Under the pieces are notes generated by a model, which did not search any database, was not told the origin of the DNA, and saw only the letters and a program-made list of their open reading frames with translations. A stretch of DNA of 64,000 bases, taken from positions 1-64,000 of the forward strand of contig NZ_JABBNB010000033.1 of assembly GCF_012933505.1 (NCBI RefSeq), given 5' to 3'. This DNA is from Gordonia asplenii. Lineage in GTDB: Bacteria; Actinomycetota; Actinomycetes; Mycobacteriales; Mycobacteriaceae. This document shows, one piece after another, positions 28,092 to 38,778 of the stretch (position 1 is the stretch's first letter; each line of letters opens with the position of its first letter). Both the position numbers and the translations under genes were made by a program.

Positions 28092-30461
28092 ATGAATCCG
28101 AGCCCGCAGCCGCATCTCGCCGACAGTCACGACATGATCCGCGTGTACGGCGCACGCGAGAACAACCTCAAGAACGTCAGCGTCGAAATTCCCAAGCGCC
28201 GCCTCACCGTGTTCACCGGCGTATCCGGATCGGGGAAGAGTTCGCTGGTCTTCGGTACCATCGCCGCCGAGTCGCAGCGCATGATCAACGAGACCTACAG
28301 CGCGTTCATCCAGGGCTTCATGCCGACTCTCGCCCGCCCCGACGTCGACGTTCTCGACGGGCTCACCACGGCGATCACCGTGAGTCAGGAGCGCATGGGC
28401 GCCGACCCCCGCTCGACGTTGGGCACCGCCACCGACGCGAACGCGATGCTGCGCATCCTGTTCAGCCGCCTGGGCGATCCGTACATCGGCTCACCGCAAG
28501 CCTTTTCGTTCAACGTCGCGTCGGTCAGCGGAGCCGGCGCGGTCACGGTCGAGAAGGCTGGTCGCACCGTCAAGGAACGTCGGAGCTTCAATCTTGTCGG
28601 CGGCATGTGCCCGCGCTGCGAGGGGCGTGGCGCGGTCTCCGACTTCGACCTCAGCGCGCTCTACGACGACACCAAGTCGTTGAACGACGGCGCGCTCACC
28701 ATCCCGGGCTATTCGATGGAGGGGTGGCACGGCCGCATCTTCCGCGGCTGTGGCTTCTTCGACCCCGACAAGCCGATCAAACGCTTCACCAAGCGCGAGT
28801 TGAACGATCTGCTCTACAAGGAGGCGACCAAGATCAAGGTCGAGGGCATCAACCTGACATACCTCGGTCTGATCCCCGCCATTCAGAAGTCCTTCCTGTC
28901 GAAGGATCGTGAGGCGATGCAGCCGCACATCCGTGCGTTCGTCGACCGTGCGATCACGTTCACCACCTGCCCCGAATGCGAGGGAACGCGGCTGACCGAG
29001 GGAGCGCGGTCGTCGAAGATCGCCGGGAAGTCGATCGCCGACGCGTGCGCGATGCAGATCTCCGACCTCGCCGACTGGGTTCGCGACCTCGACGAACCGT
29101 CGGTCGGCCCGCTGCTGGAGAACCTCCAGCGCACTCTGGACTCCTTCGTCGAGATCGGGTTGGGTTACCTGTCCCTGGAACGGCCCGCCGGTACGCTCTC
29201 CGGTGGAGAAGCCCAGCGCACCAAGCTGATTCGACATCTGGGATCGTCGCTCACCGACGTCACCTATGTCTTCGACGAGCCGACGATCGGACTCCACCCG
29301 CACGACATCGCCCGCATGAACAACCTGCTCTATGCCTTGCGCGACAAGGGAAACACGGTGTTGGTGGTCGAACACAAGCCGGAGACGATCCTCATCGCCG
29401 ACCATGTCGTCGACCTCGGTCCGGGTGCCGGATCAGGCGGCGGCACAATATGTTTCGAAGGTACCGTCGAGGAGTTGCGGGCCAGCGACACGGTGACCGG
29501 ACGACACCTCGACGACCGCGCCGGGCTCAAGTCCGACGTCCGAACGGCCAATGGGGCCTTGGAGATTCGCGGCGCGAACGCAAATAACCTGCGCGACGTC
29601 GACGTCGACATCCCGCTCGGCGTACTCACCGTCGTGACCGGGGTCGCGGGGTCGGGCAAGAGTTCCCTAATCCACGGATCGTTCGCGAAGTCCGGCGACG
29701 TCGTGTCCATCGATCAAGGCGCCATCAAGGGGTCGCGACGCAGCAACCCGGCGACGTATTCCGGGCTGCTCGAACCCATCCGCAAGGCATTTGCGAAGGA
29801 GAACGGCGTGAAACCCGCGCTGTTCAGCGCGAATTCGGAAGGAGCCTGCCCCGCCTGCAAGGGCGCTGGCGTCATCTACACCGACCTCGGAATCATGGCC
29901 GGCATGTCGACGGTGTGCGAGCAGTGCGAGGGCAAGCGGTTCGACGCCTCCGTGCTCGACTACACCTTCGGCGGCCGCGACATCAGCGAGGTGCTCGGCA
30001 TGTCGGTGGCGCAGGCGCACGAGTTCTTCGGCGCGGGGGAGTCGAAAATTCTTGCGGCGCATAAGATTCTCGGCCACCTCGTCGACGTCGGGTTGGGCTA
30101 CCTCACCATCGGGCAGCCCCTGACCACACTGTCCGGCGGCGAACGTCAGCGACTGAAGCTGGCGACGCATCTCGGCGACAAGGGCGGCGTGTACGTACTC
30201 GACGAACCGACGACCGGCCTGCACCTCGCCGACGTCGAGAACCTGCTGAGTCTTCTGGACCGCATCGTCGACGCCGGTAAGACGGTGATCGTCATCGAGC
30301 ACCATCAGGCGGTCATGGCCCACGCGGACTGGATCATCGACCTCGGGCCCGGCGCCGGCCACGACGGCGGCACGGTGGTGTTCGAGGGCACGCCGACCGA
30401 GCTGGTCGCCGACGGATCCACACTGACCGCCGAGCACCTGGCCGCGTACGTCGGCGGGTAG
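28092..30461 (+). CDS. UvrA-like ABC ATPase (short, drug-resistance/UvrA2 type)
   Basis: 789 residues with two ABC modules: Walker A GVSGSGKS at 43-50 and a second GVAGSGKSS near residue 517, signatures TLSGGEAQR and TLSGGERQR, and four CxxC pairs (CPRC, CPEC, CPAC, CEQC). It is about 150-190 residues shorter than housekeeping UvrA, as in DrrC-like and UvrA2 proteins that give drug tolerance rather than nucleotide excision repair. ATG at 28092 chosen on family length; an open frame runs 77 codons further upstream without similarity. Confidence 0.85.
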   Translation: MNPSPQPHLADSHDMIRVYGARENNLKNVSVEIPKRRLTVFTGVSGSGKSSLVFGTIAAESQRMINETYSAFIQGFMPTLARPDVDVLDGLTTAITVSQERMGADPRSTLGTATDANAMLRILFSRLGDPYIGSPQAFSFNVASVSGAGAVTVEKAGRTVKERRSFNLVGGMCPRCEGRGAVSDFDLSALYDDTKSLNDGALTIPGYSMEGWHGRIFRGCGFFDPDKPIKRFTKRELNDLLYKEATKIKVEGINLTYLGLIPAIQKSFLSKDREAMQPHIRAFVDRAITFTTCPECEGTRLTEGARSSKIAGKSIADACAMQISDLADWVRDLDEPSVGPLLENLQRTLDSFVEIGLGYLSLERPAGTLSGGEAQRTKLIRHLGSSLTDVTYVFDEPTIGLHPHDIARMNNLLYALRDKGNTVLVVEHKPETILIADHVVDLGPGAGSGGGTICFEGTVEELRASDTVTGRHLDDRAGLKSDVRTANGALEIRGANANNLRDVDVDIPLGVLTVVTGVAGSGKSSLIHGSFAKSGDVVSIDQGAIKGSRRSNPATYSGLLEPIRKAFAKENGVKPALFSANSEGACPACKGAGVIYTDLGIMAGMSTVCEQCEGKRFDASVLDYTFGGRDISEVLGMSVAQAHEFFGAGESKILAAHKILGHLVDVGLGYLTIGQPLTTLSGGERQRLKLATHLGDKGGVYVLDEPTTGLHLADVENLLSLLDRIVDAGKTVIVIEHHQAVMAHADWIIDLGPGAGHDGGTVVFEGTPTELVADGSTLTAEHLAAYVGG

Positions 30462-30470
30462 CCGCGCATT

Positions 30471-30527
30471 TCCGACACGGCGGCTCAGCACCCGTCCAGC
30501 GGGCAGGATCTGAGCCGTGGTGTCGGA
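30471..30527. terminator. Bidirectional terminator between the UvrA-like gene and glgB
   Basis: An 18-bp stem with two mismatches (TCCGACACGGCGGCTCAG against CTGAGCCGTGGTGTCGGA) whose loop holds a second small hairpin, CCCG-N5-CGGG. It lies between the convergent stops at 30461 and 30545. Confidence 0.85.
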
Positions 30528-30544
30528 TATCCGCCCGGCCCGGG

Positions 30545-32779
30545 CTACTCGGCGGCGGCCTTCGCCGGTGCCAACCAGACTGCCGAGTTGGCCGGCAGCA
30601 TCACCGACGCCGACGCCGGACGGCCGTGCCAGGGTTCCGCTGTGGCGGTCACTTCGCCCAGGTTGCCCCGACCCGCGCCGGCGTACGCCTGCGCGTCGGT
30701 GTTGAGCACCTCGGTCCACGCGCCGACGCTCGGCAGGCCAACCTTGTACTCCGACCGATCCGAACCGGAGAAGTTGAAGATGCAGGCCACCACGGAACCG
30801 TCGCTGCCGTAGCGCAGGAAGCTGATGACGTTGTTGGCGGTGTCGTTGGCGTCGATCCACGAATAGCCTTGCGGCGTCGTGTCCTGGCTGTAGAGCGCGG
30901 GCGAGTCGCGGTAGACGCGGTTCAGGTCGGTCACCAATGTCGCTATGCCTGAATGCAATTCACCTTCCCAGCCGCTGCGCGTGTCCCAGTCGAGGCTGCG
31001 GTCGTCGGCCCACTCGCGTGCCTGCCCGAACTCCTGACCCATGAACAGCAGTTGCTTGCCGGGATGAGACCACATGTACGCCAAGAAGATTCGCACACCC
31101 GACGCCTTGGCGAAGGAGTCGCCGGGCATCCGGGTCCACAGCGTTCCCTTGCCGTGTACCACCTCGTCGTGCGAGATCGGCAGTACGAAGTTCTCGCTCC
31201 AGGCGTACATCAGCGAGAAGGTGATCTCGTGGTGGTGGAAGCTGCGATGAACCTGATCGCGACCGAGGTAACCGAGAGTGTCGTGCATCCAGCCCATGTT
31301 CCACTTCAGGCTGAAACCGAGACCGCCGAGTGAGGTGTCGCGCGTGACGCCGGGCCACGACGTCGACTCCTCGGCGACGGTCACCACACCCGGGAAGTGT
31401 TTGTGCACAGTGGCATTCATCTCCTGGAGGAACTGCACCGCCTCCAGGTTCTCGCGGCCACCGTGGATGTTGGGGGTCCACTGTCCTTCGGCGCGTGAGT
31501 AATCCAGATACAGCATCGCCGCCACGGCGTCGACGCGCAGTCCGTCGATGTGGAATTCCTCGATCCAGTACAGCGCGTTGGCGACCAGGAAGTTACGTAC
31601 TTCCGCTCGACCGAAGTTGAAAATGTATGTGCCCCAGTCGAGTTGCTCGCCGCGCTGCGGGTCGCTGTGTTCGTAGAGTGCGGTGCCGTCGAACCGTGCC
31701 AAGGCCCAGTCGTCCTTGGGGAAATGCGCGGGCACCCAGTCCACCAGCACCGAGATGCCGCGTGAGTGCAGGTGATCGACGAGGTAGCGGAAGTCGTCCG
31801 GGGTGCCGAAACGGGCCGTCGGCGCGTAGTACGAGGTCACCTGATAGCCCCACGACCCGCCGAACGGGTGCTCGGCCACCGGCAGGAATTCGACATGGGT
31901 GAAGCCCAGTTCGGTGACGTAGTCGGCCAATTCGACGGCGAGTTGGCGGTAGTCCAGACCGATCCGCCACGAGCCCAGGTGTACCTCGTACACGCTCATC
32001 GCCTCCGCGGTGGGCGTCGACGCCGTGCGTTTGGTCACCCATTCGTCGTCGGACCAGGTGAACTCCGAACTGTCGATCACCGACGTCGTCGACGGCGGCG
32101 TCATGGTGCGCCGTGCCATCGGGTCGGCCTTGTCGCGCACGACGCCGTCCGCTCCGTGGATGCGGAACTTGTAGGCGTCGCCCACCTGCAGGTCGGGGAT
32201 GAAGATCTCCCAGACTCCGGTGGACCCCAGCGATCGCATCGGGAACATGCGGCCCGACCAGTTGTCGAAGTCGCCGATCACGGTGACGCCGTACGCATTC
32301 GGCGCCCACACCGAGAACGACACACCGTGCACGGCACCGTCGGGCATCTCGTAGTTGTGCAATCGCGCGCCGAGCACCTCCCACAGCCGCTCGTGACGCC
32401 CCTCGGAGATCAGGTGCGTGTCGATCTCGCCGAGTGACGGCATGAATCGATACGGGTCGGCGACGGTGAATTCCCTTGTGCCACCGGCACCGTCGTCGTA
32501 GGCGACTCGGTACCGGTAGTCGATCAGGTTCTCGATCGGCACCGCCCCGACGAACAGATCGGGCGTCTGTTGCGTCATCGGATAGTCGACGCCGCCGATG
32601 ACGGCGGTCACCGACACGGCGTCGGGCCGCAGTACGCGCAGGATGGTGTGCCCGGGCGTCGGGTGGGCGCCGAGGAAGGCGTGCGGATCGTGATGCGTCA
32701 GTGCCACAAGGCGATTGAGGTCGTGTTCGGGCGCGTTCGCGTTGACCGTGTCGCCGGTCGTGGGGTTCTCGTCAGTCAT
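30545..32779 (-). CDS. glgB: 1,4-alpha-glucan branching enzyme
   Basis: 744 residues; adds alpha-1,6 branches to alpha-glucan. There are two N-terminal CBM48-like domains, a GH13 barrel with nucleophile Asp417 ([11 protein letters not shown]) and acid/base Glu470 (VAEEST), and a C-terminal beta domain. The ATG lies 4 bp after the glgE stop, so the two are cotranscribed and probably coupled. They form the GlgE pathway that builds branched alpha-glucan from maltose 1-phosphate. Confidence 0.95.
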   Translation of the reverse strand: MTDENPTTGDTVNANAPEHDLNRLVALTHHDPHAFLGAHPTPGHTILRVLRPDAVSVTAVIGGVDYPMTQQTPDLFVGAVPIENLIDYRYRVAYDDGAGGTREFTVADPYRFMPSLGEIDTHLISEGRHERLWEVLGARLHNYEMPDGAVHGVSFSVWAPNAYGVTVIGDFDNWSGRMFPMRSLGSTGVWEIFIPDLQVGDAYKFRIHGADGVVRDKADPMARRTMTPPSTTSVIDSSEFTWSDDEWVTKRTASTPTAEAMSVYEVHLGSWRIGLDYRQLAVELADYVTELGFTHVEFLPVAEHPFGGSWGYQVTSYYAPTARFGTPDDFRYLVDHLHSRGISVLVDWVPAHFPKDDWALARFDGTALYEHSDPQRGEQLDWGTYIFNFGRAEVRNFLVANALYWIEEFHIDGLRVDAVAAMLYLDYSRAEGQWTPNIHGGRENLEAVQFLQEMNATVHKHFPGVVTVAEESTSWPGVTRDTSLGGLGFSLKWNMGWMHDTLGYLGRDQVHRSFHHHEITFSLMYAWSENFVLPISHDEVVHGKGTLWTRMPGDSFAKASGVRIFLAYMWSHPGKQLLFMGQEFGQAREWADDRSLDWDTRSGWEGELHSGIATLVTDLNRVYRDSPALYSQDTTPQGYSWIDANDTANNVISFLRYGSDGSVVACIFNFSGSDRSEYKVGLPSVGAWTEVLNTDAQAYAGAGRGNLGEVTATAEPWHGRPASASVMLPANSAVWLAPAKAAAE

Positions 32780-32783
32780 CTCT

Positions 32784-34799
32784 TCACCTCAACCGGTAGG
32801 AAAGTTCACGGGCACGGGCCGGGTCGAGCGGTGGCAGTGCGACGATGTGCGCGACGGCCCGCCACGGTTCGAGTCGGACGAAATTGGCTTGGCCCCAATG
32901 GAATTCCTCGCCGCTGACTTCGTCTCGGCCGCTGAACCGGTCGTGCCAGTCGTAGCCGAGGGCGGGCATGTCGAGCCACAGCGTCGACGATTCGGTACCG
33001 AACGGATTGAGGTTGACCACCACCACCACGCGGTCGCCGGTCGTCGGATCGATCTTGGAGTAGGCGATCAACGACGGGTTGTCCAGATGGTGAAAACTGA
33101 TGTTGCGCAACTGCTGCAGCGCCGGGTGCCGGCGTCGAATCGCGTTGAGCATGGTGATCCACGGCTCCAACGACTCGCCGCGGCTCGCCGCGTCCTTGTA
33201 GTCGCGCGGACGCAACTCGTACTTCTCGGAGTCGAGATACTCCTCGCTGCCGGGCTTGACCGCGAGGTGCTCGAAGAGCTCGTATCCGCTGTACACACCC
33301 CACGACGGGCTCATCGTCGCGGCCAGCGCCGCGCGCAGCGCGAACATGCCGGGACCACCGTGCTGCAGACTCTCGTGCAGGATGTCGGGGGTGTTGACGA
33401 AGAGGTTGGGGCGCGCCTCATCGGCATGCGCCGCAATCTCTTTCGCGAACTGTTCCAGTTCCCACTTCGACGTCTTCCAGGTGAAGTAGGTGTAGGACTG
33501 CGTGAAGCCCAGGCGCGCGAGGCCGTACAACCGGGCCGGCCGGGTGAACGACTCGGACAGGAACAGCACCGCCGGGTCACGCTTCTTGACCTCGGTGATC
33601 AGCCACTCCCACATGTTCGGTGGCTTGGTGTGCGGGTTGTCGACTCGAAAGATCTTGACCCCCAACCCCATCCAGTGCAGCACGACCTTCAGCACGGCAC
33701 GGTAGATGCCGTTGCGGTCGTTGTCGAAGTTGATCGGGTAGATGTCCTGGTACTTCTTCGGCGGGTTCTCCGCGTAGGCGATGGTGCCGTCGGGTTGGGT
33801 GGTGAACCATTCGGGATGGTCGCTCGCCCACGGGTGGTCGGGAGCGCACTGCAGGGCCAAGTCGAGCGCGATCTCCATGCCCAGTTCGCGGGCCCGTTCG
33901 ACGAAGAATGTGAAATCCTCTTCGGTGCCGAGGTCGGGATGGATCGCATCATGGCCGCCGTCGGCCGAGCCGATCGCCCACGGCGACCCGACATCCTCGG
34001 GTCCGGCGACGAGAGTGTTGTTGGGGCCCTTGCGATTCACGACGCCGATGGGGTGGATCGGCGGCAGGTACACGACGTCGAAGCCCATCGACGCGATACG
34101 CGGAAGGTCGTCGACGGCGGTCAGGAAGGTGCCGTGCAGCGGGTGCCCGTCGTGGTCGCGGCCGCCCGTCGAGCGCGGAAAGAACTCGTACCACGAGCTG
34201 AACAATGCGCGAGTGCGGTCGGCCCACACCCGATACGACTTCGACTTGGTCACCAGCTCGCGCACCGGATACTCGACGAGCAGCGCGATCATCTCGTCGC
34301 TGATCGCGAGCGCCACGCGGTTCTCGACACGGCGTCGGGTCGCACGCAGATCGCGGAGGGCGTCGGCGAGCAGTTGCTGATTGTGCTCGGTGGCACCGGC
34401 CGACTCCAGCTGTGCCCGCGCGGTGGAGAGGATCTCCTCGCCGGTGGCCAGATCGTTGGCGAGGTCGGTGGCACTCTGCCCGGCGTCGATCTTCTTGACG
34501 ACGGCATCGCGCCAGGTGCTGTACGGATCGCTCCACGCGTCGATTCGGTACACCCAGAACCCGACCCTGTCAGGGACGAAAGCGGCATTGAACGTGTCCG
34601 GCTCGGGGCCGGGAGTCATCGGGACGTCGTAGCGGGTCTGCTCGGGGCCGTCGATGTGGAGAGTGACGCCGAGGGCGTCGTGTCCTTCGCGCCACGCGGT
34701 GGCGCTCACTGGAACAAGTTCTCCCACAACGGCTTTGCCGGGGTGCAGACCGCCCGAATTCACCGGTGCGATGTCGTCGATACCCATGCGGCCGATCAC
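32784..34799 (-). CDS. glgE: Alpha-1,4-glucan:maltose-1-phosphate maltosyltransferase
   Basis: 671 residues; extends alpha-glucan with maltosyl units from maltose 1-phosphate. GH13_3 features: nucleophile Asp387 ([11 protein letters not shown]) and acid/base Glu416 ([10 protein letters not shown]), with YLPPIHPIG at about 244-252. A GTG start at 34799 has an AGGAG site; an ATG four codons in is the alternative. In M. tuberculosis a divergent glgP lies next to glgE, but here dinG follows directly. Confidence 0.95.
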   Translation of the reverse strand: MIGRMGIDDIAPVNSGGLHPGKAVVGELVPVSATAWREGHDALGVTLHIDGPEQTRYDVPMTPGPEPDTFNAAFVPDRVGFWVYRIDAWSDPYSTWRDAVVKKIDAGQSATDLANDLATGEEILSTARAQLESAGATEHNQQLLADALRDLRATRRRVENRVALAISDEMIALLVEYPVRELVTKSKSYRVWADRTRALFSSWYEFFPRSTGGRDHDGHPLHGTFLTAVDDLPRIASMGFDVVYLPPIHPIGVVNRKGPNNTLVAGPEDVGSPWAIGSADGGHDAIHPDLGTEEDFTFFVERARELGMEIALDLALQCAPDHPWASDHPEWFTTQPDGTIAYAENPPKKYQDIYPINFDNDRNGIYRAVLKVVLHWMGLGVKIFRVDNPHTKPPNMWEWLITEVKKRDPAVLFLSESFTRPARLYGLARLGFTQSYTYFTWKTSKWELEQFAKEIAAHADEARPNLFVNTPDILHESLQHGGPGMFALRAALAATMSPSWGVYSGYELFEHLAVKPGSEEYLDSEKYELRPRDYKDAASRGESLEPWITMLNAIRRRHPALQQLRNISFHHLDNPSLIAYSKIDPTTGDRVVVVVNLNPFGTESSTLWLDMPALGYDWHDRFSGRDEVSGEEFHWGQANFVRLEPWRAVAHIVALPPLDPARARELSYRLR

Positions 34800-34888
34800 G
34801 CGCGGTTCTCCTAAAAGCTCAGTTGCTGTGCGGTCGCACTTAACCGTAGTCGTCGGAGCCGGTTTCGGTGCGGCGTTGCGCGCCTCGC

Positions 34889-37000
34889 CTACGCGGTCAG
34901 GCGCCGCAGGGCGCCGAGGACCGTCGCGGTGTCCGTCGTCCGCCAGAACGGGGGCAGTGATTTCACCAGGTATCCACCGTAGCGGGCAGTCGCCAGCCGG
35001 GAATCGAGCACCGCGACGACGCCGCGATCATCGATCGACCGCAGCAGTCGTCCGGCTCCCTGAGCGAGCAGCAGCGAAGCGTGATTGGCGGCTACCGACA
35101 TGAATCCGTTGCCGCCGCGCGCTTCGACGGCGCGCTGGCGGGCGGCGAGCAGCGGGTCGTCGGGGCGGGGGAACGGGATGCGGTCGATCACCACCAACGA
35201 CAGTGACGGCCCGGGGACGTCGACGCCCTGCCACAGCGAGAGCGTGCCGAACAAGCACGACGCGGTGTCGTCGGTAAACTCGCGCACGAGGGTCGACGTC
35301 ATGTCGTCGCCCTGGCACAGGATGCGGTGATCGGTCTGTTCGCGCATGATCGATGCCGCCTCCTTGGCGGCGCGCATCGACGAGAACAAGCCGAGGGTGC
35401 GCCCGCCCGCGGCCGCCATCAGCTCCCTGAGTTCGTCGCGGATGGGCTCGGCGATCGCGTCGCGGCCCGGCGCGGGCAGGTGCCGCGCGATGTAGAGGAT
35501 CGCCGAACGCGGATAGTCGAACGGCGAACCGGCGTCGAGGCCGCGCCAGCGGATGTCCTCGGCGTCACTCGGTACGGCGAGCCCGAAGGCCGTGACATCG
35601 CCGACCGCCTGCGCCGCCGGATCCGGTTGCGGGGTGTCGTCGTCGGCGCGGGCGTGCGCGGGCAGCCCCCAGGTCGCCGCCAGCGCATCGAAGCCGCCGC
35701 CGACCACCAGAGTCGCCGAGGTGAGGATGACCGTCGAGTGGGCGAACAGCGAGGCGCGCAACAGCCCGCCCACCGACAGCGGCGCCACGCGCAGCACGGC
35801 GTGGGTGTCGTTGCGGAAACGGTCGTGGGCCACCCACACGACGTCGCGTCGGTTGGCTTCGTCGGGGTCGTCGAAGGCGCCGAGAACACGAACAGCGGTG
35901 TCGTGGAGTTCCTCGAGCGACGTCGTCGCCGCCGAACGTGCGGCAGCAGCTTCGGGGTCGGGGGCACCGGCCTGGTTGATGGGCCCGATCGCGTTGCGCG
36001 CCTTCCACAATCGATCCCGCAATGCTGCCAGCGCAAGGTCGTAGCCGTCGGGCAGGCGGGTGAGTCGGCGCGGCGTGGACGCGTCCGAGGTGTCGTTGAG
36101 CAGCTCACCGAACTGCTCGGCCGCGCCGATGACGTCGTCGACGAGTTCCTCGTCGATCAGCTTGCCGCAGCGTCGAGCGGCCAGCGTGATCGACGCCGAG
36201 CTCAGTTCGGCCGTCGACACCGCGGTGATGCGGTCGGTGAGCTCGTGGGCTTCGTCGATGATGACGACGTCGTGTTCGGGCAGGATGTTGGCCGGGCTCA
36301 ACGCGTCGATGGCGAGCATCGCGTGGTTGGTGACGATGACGTCGGCCTGCCCGGCGATTATCCGCGAACGCTCGGCGAAGCAGTCCTCGGAGTAGGAACA
36401 GTTGTTGGCGCCCAGACATTCTCGGGCGCTGACGCTGACCTGCTTCCACGCGCGGTCGGAGACGCCGGGCGTGAGATCGTCGCGGTCACCGGTCTCGGTG
36501 TCGGAGACCCACTCGCGCAGCCGGGTCACCTCCCGGCCGGTCCGCGACAGCTCGAACGCATCGAGCAGCGCGTTCTCCGGCTCCTCGGTGACACCGGCGT
36601 GAATCTTGTTGAGGCACAGATAGTTTCCGCGACCCTTGAGGATGGCGAACCGGGGCTCGGAGCCCAGTGCGGGCTTGAGCGCCTTGGCCAGGCGAGGCAG
36701 ATCGCGTTCGACCAGCTGACGCTGAAGCGCGATGGTCGCGGTCGAGACGATCACCGTCTTCCCGGTCGCCATGGCATGAGCGATCGCGGGCACCAGGTAG
36801 GCGAGCGACTTTCCGGTGCCGGTTCCCGCCTGCACGGCGAGGTGCTCGCCGGTGTCGATGGCATGTGCGACGGCGCTGGCCATCCGGATCTGACCGGGCC
36901 GCGACGCGCCGCCGAGAGCTTCGACGGCCGTCTCCAGCAGCGACGTGACAGGCGGAATGGTCTTGGTCTTGGTTCCGGTCGCTCCGCTCGCCCGGCTCAA
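34889..37000 (-). CDS. dinG: DinG-family ATP-dependent helicase
   Basis: 703-residue superfamily 2 helicase with an iron-sulfur domain (XPD-like). Walker A AGTGTGKS at 58-65, DEAH at 249-252, and four candidate cluster cysteines at 129, 195, 201 and 207. It unwinds damage- or replication-associated DNA structures. The start is a TTG that overlaps the pncA stop (TTGA), which suggests translational coupling; the first in-frame ATG is 40 codons in, inside the conserved region. Confidence 0.9.
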   Translation of the reverse strand: MSRASGATGTKTKTIPPVTSLLETAVEALGGASRPGQIRMASAVAHAIDTGEHLAVQAGTGTGKSLAYLVPAIAHAMATGKTVIVSTATIALQRQLVERDLPRLAKALKPALGSEPRFAILKGRGNYLCLNKIHAGVTEEPENALLDAFELSRTGREVTRLREWVSDTETGDRDDLTPGVSDRAWKQVSVSARECLGANNCSYSEDCFAERSRIIAGQADVIVTNHAMLAIDALSPANILPEHDVVIIDEAHELTDRITAVSTAELSSASITLAARRCGKLIDEELVDDVIGAAEQFGELLNDTSDASTPRRLTRLPDGYDLALAALRDRLWKARNAIGPINQAGAPDPEAAAARSAATTSLEELHDTAVRVLGAFDDPDEANRRDVVWVAHDRFRNDTHAVLRVAPLSVGGLLRASLFAHSTVILTSATLVVGGGFDALAATWGLPAHARADDDTPQPDPAAQAVGDVTAFGLAVPSDAEDIRWRGLDAGSPFDYPRSAILYIARHLPAPGRDAIAEPIRDELRELMAAAGGRTLGLFSSMRAAKEAASIMREQTDHRILCQGDDMTSTLVREFTDDTASCLFGTLSLWQGVDVPGPSLSLVVIDRIPFPRPDDPLLAARQRAVEARGGNGFMSVAANHASLLLAQGAGRLLRSIDDRGVVAVLDSRLATARYGGYLVKSLPPFWRTTDTATVLGALRRLTA

Positions 37001-37602
37001 TTCGCACCGGGAATCTGGCTCGCACCGGGGATCTCGCCGACCAGTTCTACGCCGGCCGCCCGCAGCTGCGCCAGTGCGGTCTCGGTGGTTTCCGGAGCGA
37101 CGGCAGCGGTGTGATCGAGGAGTACCCGGACCCTCAGGCCGGCGTGCGCGGCGTCGACCGCTGTGGCGCGCACGCAGTGGTCGGTCGCGATGCCGACCAC
37201 GTCGACGGCGTGAATGTCATTGTCGCGCAGCCATTCTCCGAGCGTCGCCGACGGCGGGTCCTGAGTGTCGTCGAGCGTCCCCTCGAAGCCGGAGTACGCT
37301 GCGGTGTAGGCACCCTTGGAGAAGATCGCCGCCGCGACGGAGGCGTCGAAGTCGGGATGGAAGGCGGCGCCGTCGGTGCCGACGACGCAGTGCGGCGGCC
37401 AGGTGTCGACGTAGTCGGGGGTATCGGAGAAGTGCGTGCCCGGGTCGATGTGATAGTCGCGCGTCGCCACGACGACGGGGTAGTCGCGGGCCAGTTCGGT
37501 CACCGCGGCGGCGACGGCGGCGCCACCGGCAACAGCCAGCGAGCCACCTTCGCAGAAGTCGTTCTGGACGTCGACGACGATAAGTGCGGTGCGATCAGTC
37601 AC
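36997..37602 (-). CDS. pncA: Nicotinamidase/pyrazinamidase
   Basis: 201 residues; hydrolyses nicotinamide to nicotinate for NAD salvage. The triad is Asp11, Lys96 and Cys143; the metal site is Asp49, His51, His57 and His71, at or near the M. tuberculosis PncA numbering. GTG start. It overlaps dinG by 4 bp. pncB lies one gene further right, so the two NAD salvage steps are close together, unlike in M. tuberculosis, where pncA is elsewhere. Confidence 0.93.
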   Translation of the reverse strand: MTDRTALIVVDVQNDFCEGGSLAVAGGAAVAAAVTELARDYPVVVATRDYHIDPGTHFSDTPDYVDTWPPHCVVGTDGAAFHPDFDASVAAAIFSKGAYTAAYSGFEGTLDDTQDPPSATLGEWLRDNDIHAVDVVGIATDHCVRATAVDAAHAGLRVRVLLDHTAAVAPETTETALAQLRAAGVELVGEIPGASQIPGAN

Positions 37603-37720
37603 CCATCCAGCTTATTCGATCGCAGGTTCGAACCGGCCCGCGCGACGCGGAGATTCGCGCGAAGGTGTGGAAAACGTGATCGGTGTGGATATCCGCGTAC
37701 GTCCGACCAGCTCGCGACGA

Positions 37721-37789
37721 CGTGAATTGGCGTCCCCGTGGCAAGTACGCGAGGGCAATGTTCCCTTCGACCACTATGACGGGGACGCG
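37721..37789. repeat. Structured repeat element, copy A
   Basis: Begins CGTGAATTGGCGTCCCC and ends GGGGACGCG, so that outer arms pair; the centre carries AGGGCAATGTTCCCT. It overlaps the last codons and stop of the DUF559 gene (-). A second copy lies at 38706-38775 in the same orientation, just past the pncB stop. Confidence 0.75.
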
Positions 37790-38655
37790 TGCTTACGCCG
37801 GGGGTCGTCGGTGCGTCGTATCCGGTGTCGATCTTGGCGGGTCACGCTGCGAATGTCTTCGAGCACGCCCGCCCAGTCGTACAGAACGTCGTCGTAGGTG
37901 AGTCGCATGGTCATCCATCGGTCGATCAACGTCATCCGGTCCCGTCGACGGTCATTGCGGTAGGACGCTTCGTCGGAGTGATAGAGCTTGCCGTCGCACT
38001 CGATCAGCAACGCACCGACAGCGAGATCCGCGTGCTCGTGCCTGCTGATCGACGGTTGCACCTCGACGCTGAATCCCGCGGATATCAACCTCAGGCGTGC
38101 GATGGACTCGGTGCCCGACTGCGACCGCGCGTCGCATCGTGCGAACAGTCGTGAGACGGTCTGCGTCACTCGCCCCATGTCGGCTTGGAGGTCGGGAATG
38201 GTGATCTCGGTCGAGTTCAGGATCGAATCGACGATGGCGATCCACTCTTCGCCGGTGACGCAGCGGGCCGCACAGCCCACCGCGACGGCCACCGAATCGA
38301 CGGCCGCGGTCACCGGCAGCGGCCTGCCGTAACCCTGGCACCAGTGGAACGGGCCGGTGGGGCGCGCTGTCGTCTTCATGTGTTTGCTGCGGCGGACGTG
38401 GGTATCGGAGTAGCCCGACGGGATCCAGATCTTCGGCCACCGGTGTTGTTTGTGGAAGCTGAGTGCGCCGACGCAACTCAACGCGCCGCCGGCCATGACG
38501 GCCGAGACGACGTCGGGGTGAGCGGCGTCGGTCCGCACCCACCCGCGCCCGATGGAGATCAGCCGCTGCGCTCGCTGAGCTCGTCTGATCTCAGTCGGCG
38601 GCCAGCCCAACGCGACGAGTTCGGCGATCGTGAATACACCTGAGTCCATAGCCAT
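37774..38655 (-). CDS. DUF559/Vsr-like nuclease-domain protein
   Basis: 293 residues. The N-terminal 60 residues look like the winged-helix 'AbiEi antitoxin' domain that commonly precedes this domain in actinobacteria; residues 175-275 match the DUF559 restriction-like fold (ESIARLRL, HEHADLAVGALLIECDGKLYH, RNDRRRDRM), with the D...ExD pattern expected of a nuclease site. Such genes occur in many copies in mycolate actinobacteria with unknown role. ATG starts at 38655 or 38649. Its flanks carry the two copies of a structured repeat. Confidence 0.7.
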   Translation of the reverse strand: MAMDSGVFTIAELVALGWPPTEIRRAQRAQRLISIGRGWVRTDAAHPDVVSAVMAGGALSCVGALSFHKQHRWPKIWIPSGYSDTHVRRSKHMKTTARPTGPFHWCQGYGRPLPVTAAVDSVAVAVGCAARCVTGEEWIAIVDSILNSTEITIPDLQADMGRVTQTVSRLFARCDARSQSGTESIARLRLISAGFSVEVQPSISRHEHADLAVGALLIECDGKLYHSDEASYRNDRRRDRMTLIDRWMTMRLTYDDVLYDWAGVLEDIRSVTRQDRHRIRRTDDPRRKHASPS

Positions 38656-38705
38656 GCACGGTTAGACGCAGAGCGGGGCCGATCGGTTTCATCCGACTTC
38701 GAAGC

Positions 38706-38775
38706 GCGTGAATTGGCGTCCCCTCCATACCCCTCGGAGGGCAATGTGCCCTCCGAGGCCATCCACGGGGACGCG
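38706..38775. repeat. Structured repeat element, copy B
   Basis: Starts GCGTGAATTGGCGTCCCC and ends GGGGACGCG. The centre is a perfect hairpin: CCTCGGAGGGC and GCCCTCCGAGG around AATGT. It lies immediately downstream of the pncB stop (-) and could act as a terminator, but the copy at 37721 with a conserved outer stem suggests a dispersed element. Confidence 0.8.
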
Positions 38776-38778
38776 AAG

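Noticed and set aside
35327-37114. 595-codon plus-strand frame opposite dinG and pncA
   Set aside because: Covers two genes with intact helicase and nicotinamidase motifs; it has no recognisable domain.
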